A stretch of 56,816 nt of DNA, taken from Lachnospiraceae bacterium (lineage in GTDB: Bacteria; Bacillota; Clostridia; Lachnospirales; Lachnospiraceae). The stretch covers positions 1 through 56,816 of the forward strand of contig JAFZUW010000039.1 of NCBI GenBank assembly GCA_017618195.1. Reading direction: 5' to 3'. Made by a program: the position numbers and the translations under genes. The notes below the pieces were generated by a model that made no database searches, was not told the DNA's origin, and saw only the letters and a program-made list of their open reading frames with translations. Below, one piece after another: positions 26,148 through 34,385 of the stretch (positions are counted from its first letter, which is position 1; the number at the start of each line of letters is the position of its first letter).

Positions 26148-27154
26148 AACAACTGTACTCCGCGCTGCTCGGCGTAATCCCTTACTGCCTGCGGCCATAC
26201 CGACGACTGTACTTCGCCGATATGCACTTTGCGGAGGTAGAACATGCAGATGCGGGACTGTCCGATACCGCCGCCGATCGTATAAGGGAGCTTCTTCTCA
26301 AGCAAAGCCTTCTGGAACGGCAGTTCCGCACGCTCCTCGCAGCCCGCCTTCTTAAGCTGTGAAAGAAGTGAATCCTCATCCACGCGGATACCCATGCTCG
26401 AAAGCTCAAGCGGAATATCAAGCGCCGGATAATATACGATAATATCGCCGTTCAGTTCCCAATCGTCATAGTCGGGAGCACGGCCGTCATGCTTCTCTCC
26501 GTTACTGAGCAGGTCGCCGATCTTCATTAAGAACACGGCGCCGTATTCCTTGGCCGCCATGTATTCACGCTCTTTCGCGGTCTTATCGGGATAGCGGTCG
26601 AGAAGCTCCTGCGTTGTAATAAACGTGATCTCCTCCGGCAGGATGCACTGAACGTATTCGTACTGGTTCGCAACGTATTTCTCCGTTACGCGGAGCGCCT
26701 CATATACGGCTTTTACAACCGCCTTTAACGTGGTTACGTTGCGGTCCTTCTTCTCAATGATCTTCTCCCAGTCCCACTGGTCCACGAAGATCGAATGGAT
26801 GTTGTCGGTGTCTTCATCTCTGCGGATCGCGTTCATGTCGGTATACAGTCCTTCGCCGACATGGAATCCGTAGCGTCCGAGCGCCATACGCTTCCATTTG
26901 GCCAGAGAATGAACGACTTCCATGATGCTTCCGCTTTCCAGTACGTCAAATGCGACCGGACGCTCCACACCGTTCAGATTATCGTTGAGACCGGATTCCT
27001 TCGGTACGAACAAAGGTGCCGAAACGCGGTACAGATTCAACTGCGTCGCAAGCTCCCTCTGGAAGAAATCCTTTACCTTCTTAATTGCTATCTGGGTTTC
27101 TTTCATTCCGAGCGGGGACTTGTAACCCTCCGGAATGCGGATGCTGTCGCTCAT
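26144..27154 (-). CDS. asnA: Aspartate-ammonia ligase
   Basis: A 336-aa ATP-dependent ligase making asparagine from aspartate and ammonia, related to class II aminoacyl-tRNA synthetases. Diagnostic stretches are LFVPKESGLNDNLNGVERPV, VVHSLAKWKRMALGRYGF and the motif-3 like GGGIGQSRICMFYLRKVHIGE. Length is normal. The ATG at 27154 has AAGGAGG upstream. It lies 48 nt after the DUF1846 gene and overlaps azlC by 4 nt. No T-box leader precedes it. Confidence 0.96.
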   Translation of the reverse strand: MSDSIRIPEGYKSPLGMKETQIAIKKVKDFFQRELATQLNLYRVSAPLFVPKESGLNDNLNGVERPVAFDVLESGSIMEVVHSLAKWKRMALGRYGFHVGEGLYTDMNAIRRDEDTDNIHSIFVDQWDWEKIIEKKDRNVTTLKAVVKAVYEALRVTEKYVANQYEYVQCILPEEITFITTQELLDRYPDKTAKEREYMAAKEYGAVFLMKIGDLLSNGEKHDGRAPDYDDWELNGDIIVYYPALDIPLELSSMGIRVDEDSLLSQLKKAGCEERAELPFQKALLEKKLPYTIGGGIGQSRICMFYLRKVHIGEVQSSVWPQAVRDYAEQRGVQLL

Positions 27155-27202
27155 AAAAAAGCCTCCTTGCTGATATGTATCGGCCGGTGCATGCACCTTC
27201 CG

Positions 27203-28687
27203 TTATTTGTGATACAGTTTCTTGGTCTCGTATACCGGCTCGCACGTCAGGTGCATTCCGAGCTTGCGGAATACGCCCTCGTCAACGCCCGAAAGGATAA
27301 CGCTCGAGTGCACTTCGCAGCACTTGAGGTTTTCAAGCTGCTTCATCGCTTCCTCGGCGATCGGTACGTTGCTTGCAACGATGGACAAAGTAAGCAGAGT
27401 CTCATCGGTATGAAGTCTCGGGTTGCGGTTTCCGAGATGGTTGATCTTAAGATCCTGGACAGGCTCAAGAATCTCCGGTGAAAGGAGTCTTATGCTGTCA
27501 TCAATGCCCGCCATATACTTGAGGGCATTCAGAATGGCTGCGGAACTTGCTCCGAGAAGCGGGGACGTCTTACCGGTAATGATCGTGCCGTCGTTCAGTT
27601 CGATCGCAACGGCCGGGGCTCCGGTCTCTTCCGCTTTCTGAAGCGCTGCGGGAACGACCTTACGGTCTTCCTTACGGATGCCTGCCTGCTCCATCAGAAG
27701 CTCAATCTTATAAACCGCGTCTTCGTCCGCACGGTTCTTGCGGCACTCGCAAAGCGTCGAATAATAACGGCGGATGATTTCCTCGCGGGATGCGATGCGC
27801 GTTGCCTCATCATCGATGATGCAGTTACCCGCCATATTAACGCCCATGTCGGTCGGGGACTTATACGGAGATTTTCCGAAGATACGCTCGAACATTGCAT
27901 TCAGAACGGGGAAAATCTCAACGTCGCGGTTGTAGTTGACCGTCGTAACGCCGTATGCTTCGAGATGGAACGGATCGATCATGTTCACGTCCTTCAGGTC
28001 CGCGGTGGCCGCCTCGTATGCGAGGTTTACCGGATGCTTCAACGGAAGGTTCCAGATCGGGAACGTCTCAAACTTCGCGTAACCGGCACGGATGCCGCGC
28101 TTATGCTCGTGGTAAAGCTGGGAGAGGCAGGTTGCCATTTTCCCGCTTCCCGGTCCGGGTGCGGTAACGACAACGAGGGAACGGCTCGTCTCGATATAAT
28201 CGTTCTTGCCGTAGCCTTCGTCGCTTACGATCTTGCTGATATTCGAAGGGTAGCCCTCGATCTTATAGGAACGGTATACCTTAAGACCGAGTTCCTCAAG
28301 TTTCTTCTGGTAGCTGAGCACGTTGTCATGCTCGGTAAACTGTGTCAGTACGACGCTGCCGACATAAAGTCCGTAGCCGCGGAAGGCGTCGATCAGACGA
28401 AGCACGTCCACATCGTAGGTAATGCTCAGATCGCCGCGGACCTTCTTTTTGATGATGTCGTTCGCATTGATGGCAATGACAATCTCCGCATCTTCCTTCA
28501 GCTGCTTTAACATGCGGATCTTACTGTCCGGCTCAAAACCCGGCAGTACGCGGGAGGCATGGAAATCATCGAACAGCTTGCCGCCGAATTCCAGATAAAG
28601 CTTTCCGCCGAACTGTGCAATCCTTTCTTTGATGTGTTCGGACTGCATCTCAAGATACTTGTTGTTGTCAAATCCCACTCGGTACAT
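27203..28687 (-). CDS. DUF1846 family protein
   Basis: A 494-aa cytoplasmic protein of the DUF1846 family, common in Firmicutes and without an assigned reaction. It begins [22 protein letters not shown]-loop-like stretch [15 protein letters not shown] occurs near residue 176, and [20 protein letters not shown] lies near 75. Full length with no sign of decay. It is 18 nt downstream of the HD-GYP gene and 48 nt upstream of asnA, so it belongs to the trpS-to-azlD run. Confidence 0.85.
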   Translation of the reverse strand: MYRVGFDNNKYLEMQSEHIKERIAQFGGKLYLEFGGKLFDDFHASRVLPGFEPDSKIRMLKQLKEDAEIVIAINANDIIKKKVRGDLSITYDVDVLRLIDAFRGYGLYVGSVVLTQFTEHDNVLSYQKKLEELGLKVYRSYKIEGYPSNISKIVSDEGYGKNDYIETSRSLVVVTAPGPGSGKMATCLSQLYHEHKRGIRAGYAKFETFPIWNLPLKHPVNLAYEAATADLKDVNMIDPFHLEAYGVTTVNYNRDVEIFPVLNAMFERIFGKSPYKSPTDMGVNMAGNCIIDDEATRIASREEIIRRYYSTLCECRKNRADEDAVYKIELLMEQAGIRKEDRKVVPAALQKAEETGAPAVAIELNDGTIITGKTSPLLGASSAAILNALKYMAGIDDSIRLLSPEILEPVQDLKINHLGNRNPRLHTDETLLTLSIVASNVPIAEEAMKQLENLKCCEVHSSVILSGVDEGVFRKLGMHLTCEPVYETKKLYHK

Positions 28688-28705
28688 GTGTCGTACTCTC
28701 CTTCA

Positions 28706-29983
28706 TCAGCTTAATTCTTCGGTATCTCCGCCGTCCATGTTTCTCATCTTGATACTCTCGCGTTCCACATAACGTCTGATATCATCCTGGAGATTCAGTA
28801 CGGCGATTGCAATACAGGGTTCGAAGTGCGTTCCTTTTTCCTCACGGAACACATCCATAACCTGATTGATATCCATGCTCGGTTTGTAGCTGCGCTGGCT
28901 TAAAAGCGCGTCAAGCGCATCGGCGGCGGCAACGATTCTTGCAAGCAGCGGAATGCTTTCTCCGCTGTATCCGTGCGGGTATCCGCTTCCGTCCCACCAC
29001 TCGTGATGGCACAAAGCCACGTCCTTGATCGCCGTATACAGTTCGCGGTCGGTCAGGTTCGAAAGGTTCATTTCGATAAGCCGTCCGCCCTCGGTCGTAT
29101 GGGATTTGACGATCTCATACTCCTCCGGAGTCAGGTTTCCGACTTTCTGCAGAATGGAGTCGGGGATGTATACTTTGCCGGCGTCATGAAGCGGTGCGGC
29201 AATGACAAGATCCTCGATCGTCTTCGGGGTCAGTTCGTCTTTATGGTAGCCGTTTCGGACAAGTTCGTCCGCGATCATCTTCGCGTAATCCGCGGTTCTG
29301 CGGATGTGGAATCCGGTATTCTCATCCTTAGACTCCATGAAGTTTGCGAAACCGGCAATCAGCTGCTTCTGCATCCTTCTCATCTGCTTGTTCTTCGCAA
29401 GCGTCGAAATGATTGTTTCCTCAATCTTCGAAACAAGAAGAAGCAGAATGATGAACATCACAAGATATTCAAGCGTCATACGGAAGCCGTACGCACCGAA
29501 CCACTCGAAGGAAGTGAGCTGGTCCGGATCGCTGCTGTCGGCCCTTGACGCCACTTCAACGGTCGCACGGAGCCCGAGCGAGATGAGCATCATGCAATAG
29601 CAGACTTCACCGATGCGGATCGTGAACCATTTGCTGAAATACAGACACGACAAAGCCGGTACGATCGCATATGCCATATACAGGTTAATGTCGACCTTCG
29701 TTCCCGCATAGCATATTCCGAGATGCAGGCCGATCAGCAATACGTATTTGATCAGCTCACTCGACGGATTGTACCAGTACAGGAAATTAGACAGTCCGAA
29801 GACCAGAACCGCTCCGGCGCCGATCACGATGGCATCCGCATAATCAAGCGGCTTGTATTCGAGATACTTCCTCGCAAGCGCAATGGCCGGTCCGATCAGG
29901 ATGACAAGAAGGCCTATCCGGTTTAAAACGATATTGACTTTTCTTTCATTTTCCGCAAAATATGCGTTCCGCTTTTCTTCCAC
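28706..29983 (-). CDS. HD-GYP cyclic-di-GMP phosphodiesterase, membrane-bound
   Basis: A 425-aa protein with six or so N-terminal membrane helices (about 18-195, for example IVIGAGAVLVFGLSNFLYWY and LEYLVMFIILLLLVS) and a C-terminal HD-GYP domain. Catalytic motifs are complete: HIRRTADYAKMIA, LHDAGKVYIPDSIL (H266, D267), HTTEGG and HHEWWDGSGYPHG. It should hydrolyse cyclic di-GMP, opposing the GGDEF protein encoded at 15898-17076. The membrane part has no recognised sensor. The start is GTG with AAAGGGG upstream. It lies 54 nt after trpS and 18 nt before the DUF1846 gene. Confidence 0.92.
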   Translation of the reverse strand: MEEKRNAYFAENERKVNIVLNRIGLLVILIGPAIALARKYLEYKPLDYADAIVIGAGAVLVFGLSNFLYWYNPSSELIKYVLLIGLHLGICYAGTKVDINLYMAYAIVPALSCLYFSKWFTIRIGEVCYCMMLISLGLRATVEVASRADSSDPDQLTSFEWFGAYGFRMTLEYLVMFIILLLLVSKIEETIISTLAKNKQMRRMQKQLIAGFANFMESKDENTGFHIRRTADYAKMIADELVRNGYHKDELTPKTIEDLVIAAPLHDAGKVYIPDSILQKVGNLTPEEYEIVKSHTTEGGRLIEMNLSNLTDRELYTAIKDVALCHHEWWDGSGYPHGYSGESIPLLARIVAAADALDALLSQRSYKPSMDINQVMDVFREEKGTHFEPCIAIAVLNLQDDIRRYVERESIKMRNMDGGDTEELS

Positions 29984-30037
29984 CGTAACCCCTTTCCGCT
30001 TCCGTGCCGCCCTTCCGGCCGGCGGGAAGTCTTCTTA

Positions 30038-31117
30038 TCAGGTCGCGTTCAGCTGCTCACGAATCCAGTCTTCGTCTTCGAAATAATTGATCTTCATTGC
30101 GTTCTTTACTTCGAGAAGGGTCTGTGCGGCTACCTTTTCCGCTTCCGCGCTGCCCTTCTTCAGGATCTCGATGATTTCGGGAATGCGCTTCTCCCACTCG
30201 AGTCTTCTCTCTCTGATCGGCGCAAGCTCGTCATTCATGACGGCAAAGAGGAATTTCTTCACCTTTACGTCTCCGAGGCCGCCTCTTTGATAGTGCTCCT
30301 TCAAAGCGTCTAACGACTCATACTCGGGCAGAAACTTCGCGAAATGCTCCGGCCTGCAGAACGCATCCAGATACGTAAATACCGCGTTGCCCTCGAGAGA
30401 GCCCGGATCCGTAACCTTGATGTGGTTCGGATCGGTATACATGCTCATAACCTTCGTCTTAAGCTCCTGCTCCGTATCGGAAAGATAGATGCAGTTGCCG
30501 AGCGATTTGCTCATCTTGGCCGTTCCGTCGGTTCCCGGGAGACGTTTGCAGATCTCATTGTCCGGAATGACCGCTTCGGGTTCTACGAGCACCTCGCCGT
30601 AAGTCTGGTTGAATTTTCTTACGATTTCTCTTGCCTGTTCGATCATCGGAAGCTGGTCTTCGCCGACCGGAACGGTAGTTGCCTTGAACGCCGTGATATC
30701 GCTCGCCTGGCTGATCGGATACGTAAAGAATCCGACCGGAATGCTCGTCTCGAAGTTCCGCATGATGATCTCGTTCTTTACGGTAGGGTTCCGCTGCAGG
30801 CGGGATACCGTAACGAGGTTCATGTAGTAGAAGGACAGCTCCGTAAGCTCCGGAACCTGCGACTGGATGAAGATCGTAACCTTCTCGGGATCCAGTCCGA
30901 CCGCAAGATAGTCGAGCGCTACCTGCATGATGTTCTGGCGCACCTTTTCCGGATGATCCGCATTGTCGGTAAGCGCCTGGGCATCGGCGATCATGATGTA
31001 TATCTTTTCAAATCCTCCGGAATTCTGCAGTTCCACACGGCGCTTCAGCGAGCCTACATAGTGGCCGACATGAAGTCTTCCGGTGGGCCGGTCTCCGGTC
31101 AAAATAATCTTACTCAT
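30038..31117 (-). CDS. trpS: Tryptophan-tRNA ligase
   Basis: A 359-aa class I synthetase that charges tRNA-Trp. The HIGH motif appears as GRLHVGHYVG (about 11-20) and the KMSKS motif as AKMSKSLGN (about 205). Family motifs such as YPISQASDITAFKATTVPVG and EDQLPMIE are present. The ATG at 31117 has AAAGGA upstream; the longer frame to 31150 enters the repeated leader. It heads the run continuing with HD-GYP, DUF1846, asnA and azlCD. The short leader has no T-box but contains a tandem duplication. Confidence 0.96.
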   Translation of the reverse strand: MSKIILTGDRPTGRLHVGHYVGSLKRRVELQNSGGFEKIYIMIADAQALTDNADHPEKVRQNIMQVALDYLAVGLDPEKVTIFIQSQVPELTELSFYYMNLVTVSRLQRNPTVKNEIIMRNFETSIPVGFFTYPISQASDITAFKATTVPVGEDQLPMIEQAREIVRKFNQTYGEVLVEPEAVIPDNEICKRLPGTDGTAKMSKSLGNCIYLSDTEQELKTKVMSMYTDPNHIKVTDPGSLEGNAVFTYLDAFCRPEHFAKFLPEYESLDALKEHYQRGGLGDVKVKKFLFAVMNDELAPIRERRLEWEKRIPEIIEILKKGSAEAEKVAAQTLLEVKNAMKINYFEDEDWIREQLNAT

Positions 31118-31144
31118 GGCATTCCTTTCACGCGCGTACGCTAC

Positions 31145-31239
31145 GCGCACAGATAAATAAATAAAAATCTATTCCAGTATAGTCTTGCGCGCACAGATAA
31201 ATAAATAAAAATCTATTCCAGTATAGTCTTGCGCGCACA
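31145..31239. repeat. 44-bp tandem duplication in the trpS leader
   Basis: Two exact 44-bp copies (31145-31188 and 31189-31232) are followed by 7 bases of a third. The unit begins GCGCACAGATAAATAAATAA and includes the promoter -10 (AGTATA on the plus strand). Only the distal copy has a good -35 in front of it. Confidence 0.95.
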
Positions 31240-31248
31240 AAAAGTCAA
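31220..31248 (-). promoter_or_regulatory. trpS promoter
   Basis: On the minus strand TTGACT (31248-31243), 17-nt spacer, TATACT (31225-31220). The -10 is repeated 44 bp downstream (31181-31176) without a matching -35. Further down, GCGCGTA-GCG-TACGCGC can fold just before the ribosome site. Confidence 0.8.
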
Positions 31249-31276
31249 TGAAAAATCCCGCTCCGAAGCATAAACA

Positions 31277-31311
31277 AATTCCCTCTTCCGCGGATTTCGG
31301 AAGAGGGAATT
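31277..31311 (-). terminator. Terminator of the deoC-deoD unit
   Basis: AATTCCCTCTTCCG (31277-31290) pairs perfectly with CGGAAGAGGGAATT (31298-31311). The minus strand continues with TTTGTTTATG. Confidence 0.85.
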
Positions 31312-31321
31312 CCATCCTGTT

Positions 31322-32068
31322 TTATTTCATTGCGACAGCGGTGTCGAGAGCCAGCGTGATCATTTCGGTAAAGGAGCTCTGGCGCTCCTCGGCGGTGGTC
31401 GCCTCTCCGGTCACAAGGCTGTCGGAAATGGTGCAGATTGCAAGCGCACGCTTTCCTGCGCGTGCCGCGTTCATATAAAGGGCCGCCGCTTCCATCTCAA
31501 CAGCCAGTACGCCCATCTTGCCCCATGCGTGAAGCGGTTTCACCATCTCGGGTGCGTCGGCAAGATCTCCGTAGAAGATGTCGCTCGAGTGAATGTTTCC
31601 GACATGGTAGCGGATCCCGTTCTTTTCCGCCTGTTCCACACAGGTGCGGAGCAGCTTGAAATCCGCGATTGCGGACAGTGTTCCCGGCAAATGGAACTGC
31701 GACACGTAATTCGAATCGTAGCAGGCGCCCTGCGCGATAACGACGTCCCTGACCTTTACGTCCGGGCTGTAAGCTCCGGCGGAGCCGACGCGGATAATGT
31801 TCTCCACGCCGAAATAGTTATACAGTTCGTAGCTGTAGATGCCGATGGACGGCATTCCCATGCCGCTCGCCATTACGCTGACCTTCTTGCCTTTGTAGGT
31901 GCCGGTATAGCCCTGCACGCCGCGCACGTTGTTCACGAGCTTCGCGTCGGTCAGGAACGTTTCGGCGATAAACTTCGAACGAAGCGGATCGCCCGGCATC
32001 AGTACCGTTTTCGCAAAATCCTTCGGCGACGCATTGATATGAGGGGTAGGATAATTCTTTTTGCTCAT
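31322..32068 (-). CDS. deoD: Purine nucleoside phosphorylase, DeoD type
   Basis: A 248-aa hexameric-type phosphorylase that releases purine bases and (deoxy)ribose 1-phosphate. Signature parts are MPGDPLRSKFIAETFL (phosphate site), GMGMPSIGIYSYEL, VEMEAAALY and the catalytic Asp in ISDSLVTGE. Length is normal. AAAGGAG precedes the ATG. With deoC immediately upstream it forms a deoxynucleoside salvage unit; the 99-nt gap holds no gene. Confidence 0.95.
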   Translation of the reverse strand: MSKKNYPTPHINASPKDFAKTVLMPGDPLRSKFIAETFLTDAKLVNNVRGVQGYTGTYKGKKVSVMASGMGMPSIGIYSYELYNYFGVENIIRVGSAGAYSPDVKVRDVVIAQGACYDSNYVSQFHLPGTLSAIADFKLLRTCVEQAEKNGIRYHVGNIHSSDIFYGDLADAPEMVKPLHAWGKMGVLAVEMEAAALYMNAARAGKRALAICTISDSLVTGEATTAEERQSSFTEMITLALDTAVAMK

Positions 32069-32167
32069 CGTAAACTCCTTTCATCTCCGGTTTTATCCCG
32101 GAACACACGAGATTCCCGTGTCCCATAAGTCACACATCCAAAAAGTCGGTTTCAGCGGAATGCCCAA

Positions 32168-32854
32168 TCAGGAGAAGAAACTCAGATCCCAATGGTTGAC
32201 GCGCTGTACCATCGCTTTTACTTCGCTTACGACGCGGCTTGTTCCGAGCCGCTCCGCGCCGAGTTCGAGGAACTCTTCGGCATCCTCAAGCGTTTTGATC
32301 CCGCCTGCCGCCTTGACGCGCTTGCCCTTTGTTTCGGCAACCATCAATTCGATGTCGCGGGCGGTTGCTCCGGCACCGCCGAATCCGGTCGACGTCTTAA
32401 TGAAATCCGCGTCCGAAGCCGCAACGGTTTCGCACATGCGGATCTTCTCCTGCTCCGTCAGCATGCAGGTCTCGATAATGACCTTTAAAAGCTTGCCGTC
32501 ACAGGATTTCTTTACATGGTTGATCTCGCGGAGAATGTCGTCGTAGCGGCCTTCCTTCACCATTCCGAGATTGATGACCATATCGATCTCCGAAGCTCCG
32601 TTCTCAACCGCCTCCGCGGCCTCGTAGCATTTGACGGCGGTCGTTGAGTAGCCGTTCGGAAATCCGATCACGGTACATACCGGGATCGCGCCCTTCACAT
32701 AGTCGGCAGCCTGCTTTACGAATGACGGAGGGATGCATACCGATGCGGTATGAAAGCGGATTCCGTCGTCGCAGAGTCTGCGGATTTCTTCCCATGTCGC
32801 CGTCTGCTTTAAAAGCGTATGGTCAACGGCATTCAAAATCTTCTGTAATTCCAT
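32168..32854 (-). CDS. deoC: Deoxyribose-phosphate aldolase
   Basis: A 228-aa class I aldolase converting 2-deoxyribose 5-phosphate to acetaldehyde and glyceraldehyde 3-phosphate. The Schiff-base Lys is in FIKTSTGFGGAGAT and the proton-relay Lys in VKAAGGIKTLEDAEEF; DHTLLKQTATWEEI and EIDMVINLGMVKEG are also typical. GAGGAG lies upstream of the ATG. It is the first gene of deoC-deoD and has its own promoter and operator. Confidence 0.96.
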   Translation of the reverse strand: MELQKILNAVDHTLLKQTATWEEIRRLCDDGIRFHTASVCIPPSFVKQAADYVKGAIPVCTVIGFPNGYSTTAVKCYEAAEAVENGASEIDMVINLGMVKEGRYDDILREINHVKKSCDGKLLKVIIETCMLTEQEKIRMCETVAASDADFIKTSTGFGGAGATARDIELMVAETKGKRVKAAGGIKTLEDAEEFLELGAERLGTSRVVSEVKAMVQRVNHWDLSFFS

Positions 32855-32875
32855 AATGACTGATACCTCTCCTCT

Positions 32876-32927
32876 ATTCTACGCGAGTAGAATTATTATT
32901 TTACTGCTATTCAACAGTTTTTTACAA
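32876..32927 (-). promoter_or_regulatory. deoC promoter and operator
   Basis: On the minus strand TTGTAA (32927-32922), 18-nt spacer, TAAAAT (32903-32898). A perfect inverted repeat ATTCTAC-GCGA-GTAGAAT (32876-32893) covers the expected transcription start, a classic repressor position (DeoR-like control is inferred). Confidence 0.6.
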
Positions 32928-32968
32928 TCTGTTTCCGCTGTCCTGTCCGGCGCGGCACGCTCTGTCCG

Positions 32969-34201
32969 TTACCACTCTTCCCGCAGCAGTTCGGTGATGA
33001 AATCCGCCAGTTTCTTTGCGGCCTTCTCATGCGTTGCCTCGCTCGGATGCCAGTCGACCGCGACGCCGTCCTTTGCCTGGTCCTGCTCTTCAAACAAAAA
33101 CGTCGTAATGTTCTCATCGCCGCTTTGTTCCTTGTATTCCCTGACTGCGGTTTCCATACTCGGGCAAAGGTCCGTCCCCATAATACCGAGCGTACAGATG
33201 ATCTTCGCATCAGGGTTCTTTTCGCGGACGGTCTTCAGGAACTCCTTGTAGCCGTCGATGTACTCGCGGCGCTTGGCTTCATCCTTACAGTAGCTCTGAT
33301 CGTTCGTGCCGAGGTTGATGACAACGATGTCCGGGCGGAAAGAGTCAAAATCCCACGTGATCTCCTCCGCGTTCAGGTCACTGCCGAATGTCGCGTCGGA
33401 TTTGCCGATCGTCAGATAATAAGGCGGAAGGATCTTGTCCGCCTGCTTCTCTCCGGTCGCGGTATATCCGGACACGATGCCGAAGCCGCTGATGCTGACA
33501 AGACTGTAATCCGCATTCAGACGCTGCGCGGTTTTATATGCGTAAGCCTTCGTGCAGTCTTCGTTGGACGTAGCGTAAACATCCTTTTCAAATTCGCCGT
33601 CCACGCCGTATCCGCAGGTGATCGAGTCGCCGACAAATTCAATCCTCGTCGGCAGGCTTGAAAGCGGTGAAATCGCGCCGACAACGGTAACGCAGTCCAG
33701 CCCGACAAAGGAATCCGAGACTTCGGATAATTTGACCACACGGACGGTTGCGATCGTATCGGTCCCGCTGTCGATTACCTTAACGCTCTTCTCGGGAGCA
33801 TCCATCAGAAAATCGGCCGCCCTCTCTCCGTCGACAAATACGGCCACTCTCGCTTCATGACCGGGATTGTCATACCGGTCGTCGGATTTGAAATGAATGG
33901 TGCATTCGCGTCCGGCGAAGAAAAATTCCACGCCGCTTCCGGAATATCCGCACCAGCGGACGTCCCTGTCGTAATACGTTCTTCCGATCGTTTTCACGTT
34001 ATCTTCGGTCATCAGATAATCGACCGGATCATAATTCGGTACATAAGGTGCAAATGTAGGTGTCACTGTTTCGGGTCCTTTCGTCGGAATCGGAATAGGG
34101 GTAAGGGGAACCGGTCTCCCGGGGTTTCTGTTCGTTGTACAGCCGCAGCAAAACAGCATTAATCCGAGGAGCATCCCCATCAAAAACAAACCTTTTTTCA
34201 T
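32969..34201 (-). CDS. Carbohydrate esterase family 2-like lipoprotein (acetyl esterase)
   Basis: A 410-aa predicted lipoprotein: signal peptide LFLMGMLLGLMLFCCGC with lipobox Cys about 21, then a Pro/Thr linker (about 29-52). A beta-rich CE2-type N-terminal domain (about 65-185, GRTYYDRDVRWCGYSGSGVE) precedes the SGNH catalytic domain (about 188-405) with FVGDSITCGYGV (Ser), VINLGTNDQS and DWHPSEATHEK (Asp-His). CE2 enzymes deacetylate xylan and mannan oligosaccharides. It is a different esterase type from the other two SGNH proteins in this window. GGGAGG precedes the ATG. It has its own promoter. Confidence 0.88.
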   Translation of the reverse strand: MKKGLFLMGMLLGLMLFCCGCTTNRNPGRPVPLTPIPIPTKGPETVTPTFAPYVPNYDPVDYLMTEDNVKTIGRTYYDRDVRWCGYSGSGVEFFFAGRECTIHFKSDDRYDNPGHEARVAVFVDGERAADFLMDAPEKSVKVIDSGTDTIATVRVVKLSEVSDSFVGLDCVTVVGAISPLSSLPTRIEFVGDSITCGYGVDGEFEKDVYATSNEDCTKAYAYKTAQRLNADYSLVSISGFGIVSGYTATGEKQADKILPPYYLTIGKSDATFGSDLNAEEITWDFDSFRPDIVVINLGTNDQSYCKDEAKRREYIDGYKEFLKTVREKNPDAKIICTLGIMGTDLCPSMETAVREYKEQSGDENITTFLFEEQDQAKDGVAVDWHPSEATHEKAAKKLADFITELLREEW

Positions 34202-34230
34202 ATGCTTCCTCCCGTAACACTTCTTTTATC

Positions 34231-34259
34231 ATCATACTGAAATACGCCGTTTCCGTCAA
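34231..34259 (-). promoter_or_regulatory. Promoter of the CE2-like esterase
   Basis: On the minus strand TTGACG (34259-34254), 17-nt spacer, TATGAT (34236-34231), 30 nt before the start codon. Confidence 0.75.
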
Positions 34260-34287
34260 TAACGTTTTTCCCCTCCGGGCATAAAGA

Positions 34288-34313
34288 AGAGGATTGCCGA
34301 TTGACAATCCTCT
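34288..34313 (-). terminator. Terminator of carB
   Basis: AGAGGATTG/CAATCCTCT stem with an 8-nt loop; the minus strand continues TCTTTATG. It lies 72 nt past the carB stop. Confidence 0.8.
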
Positions 34314-34385
34314 CTGTTATTTGCGTCATATGATTGTGTCCCGCGCAGGGCGGAAAATGTAATGCTCCGGTCCTGCACTTATCGC

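Noticed and set aside
31118-31321. T-box riboswitch for trpS
   Set aside because: The leader is too short and has no T-box sequence or specifier stem; it is explained by promoter, duplication and the deoD terminator.
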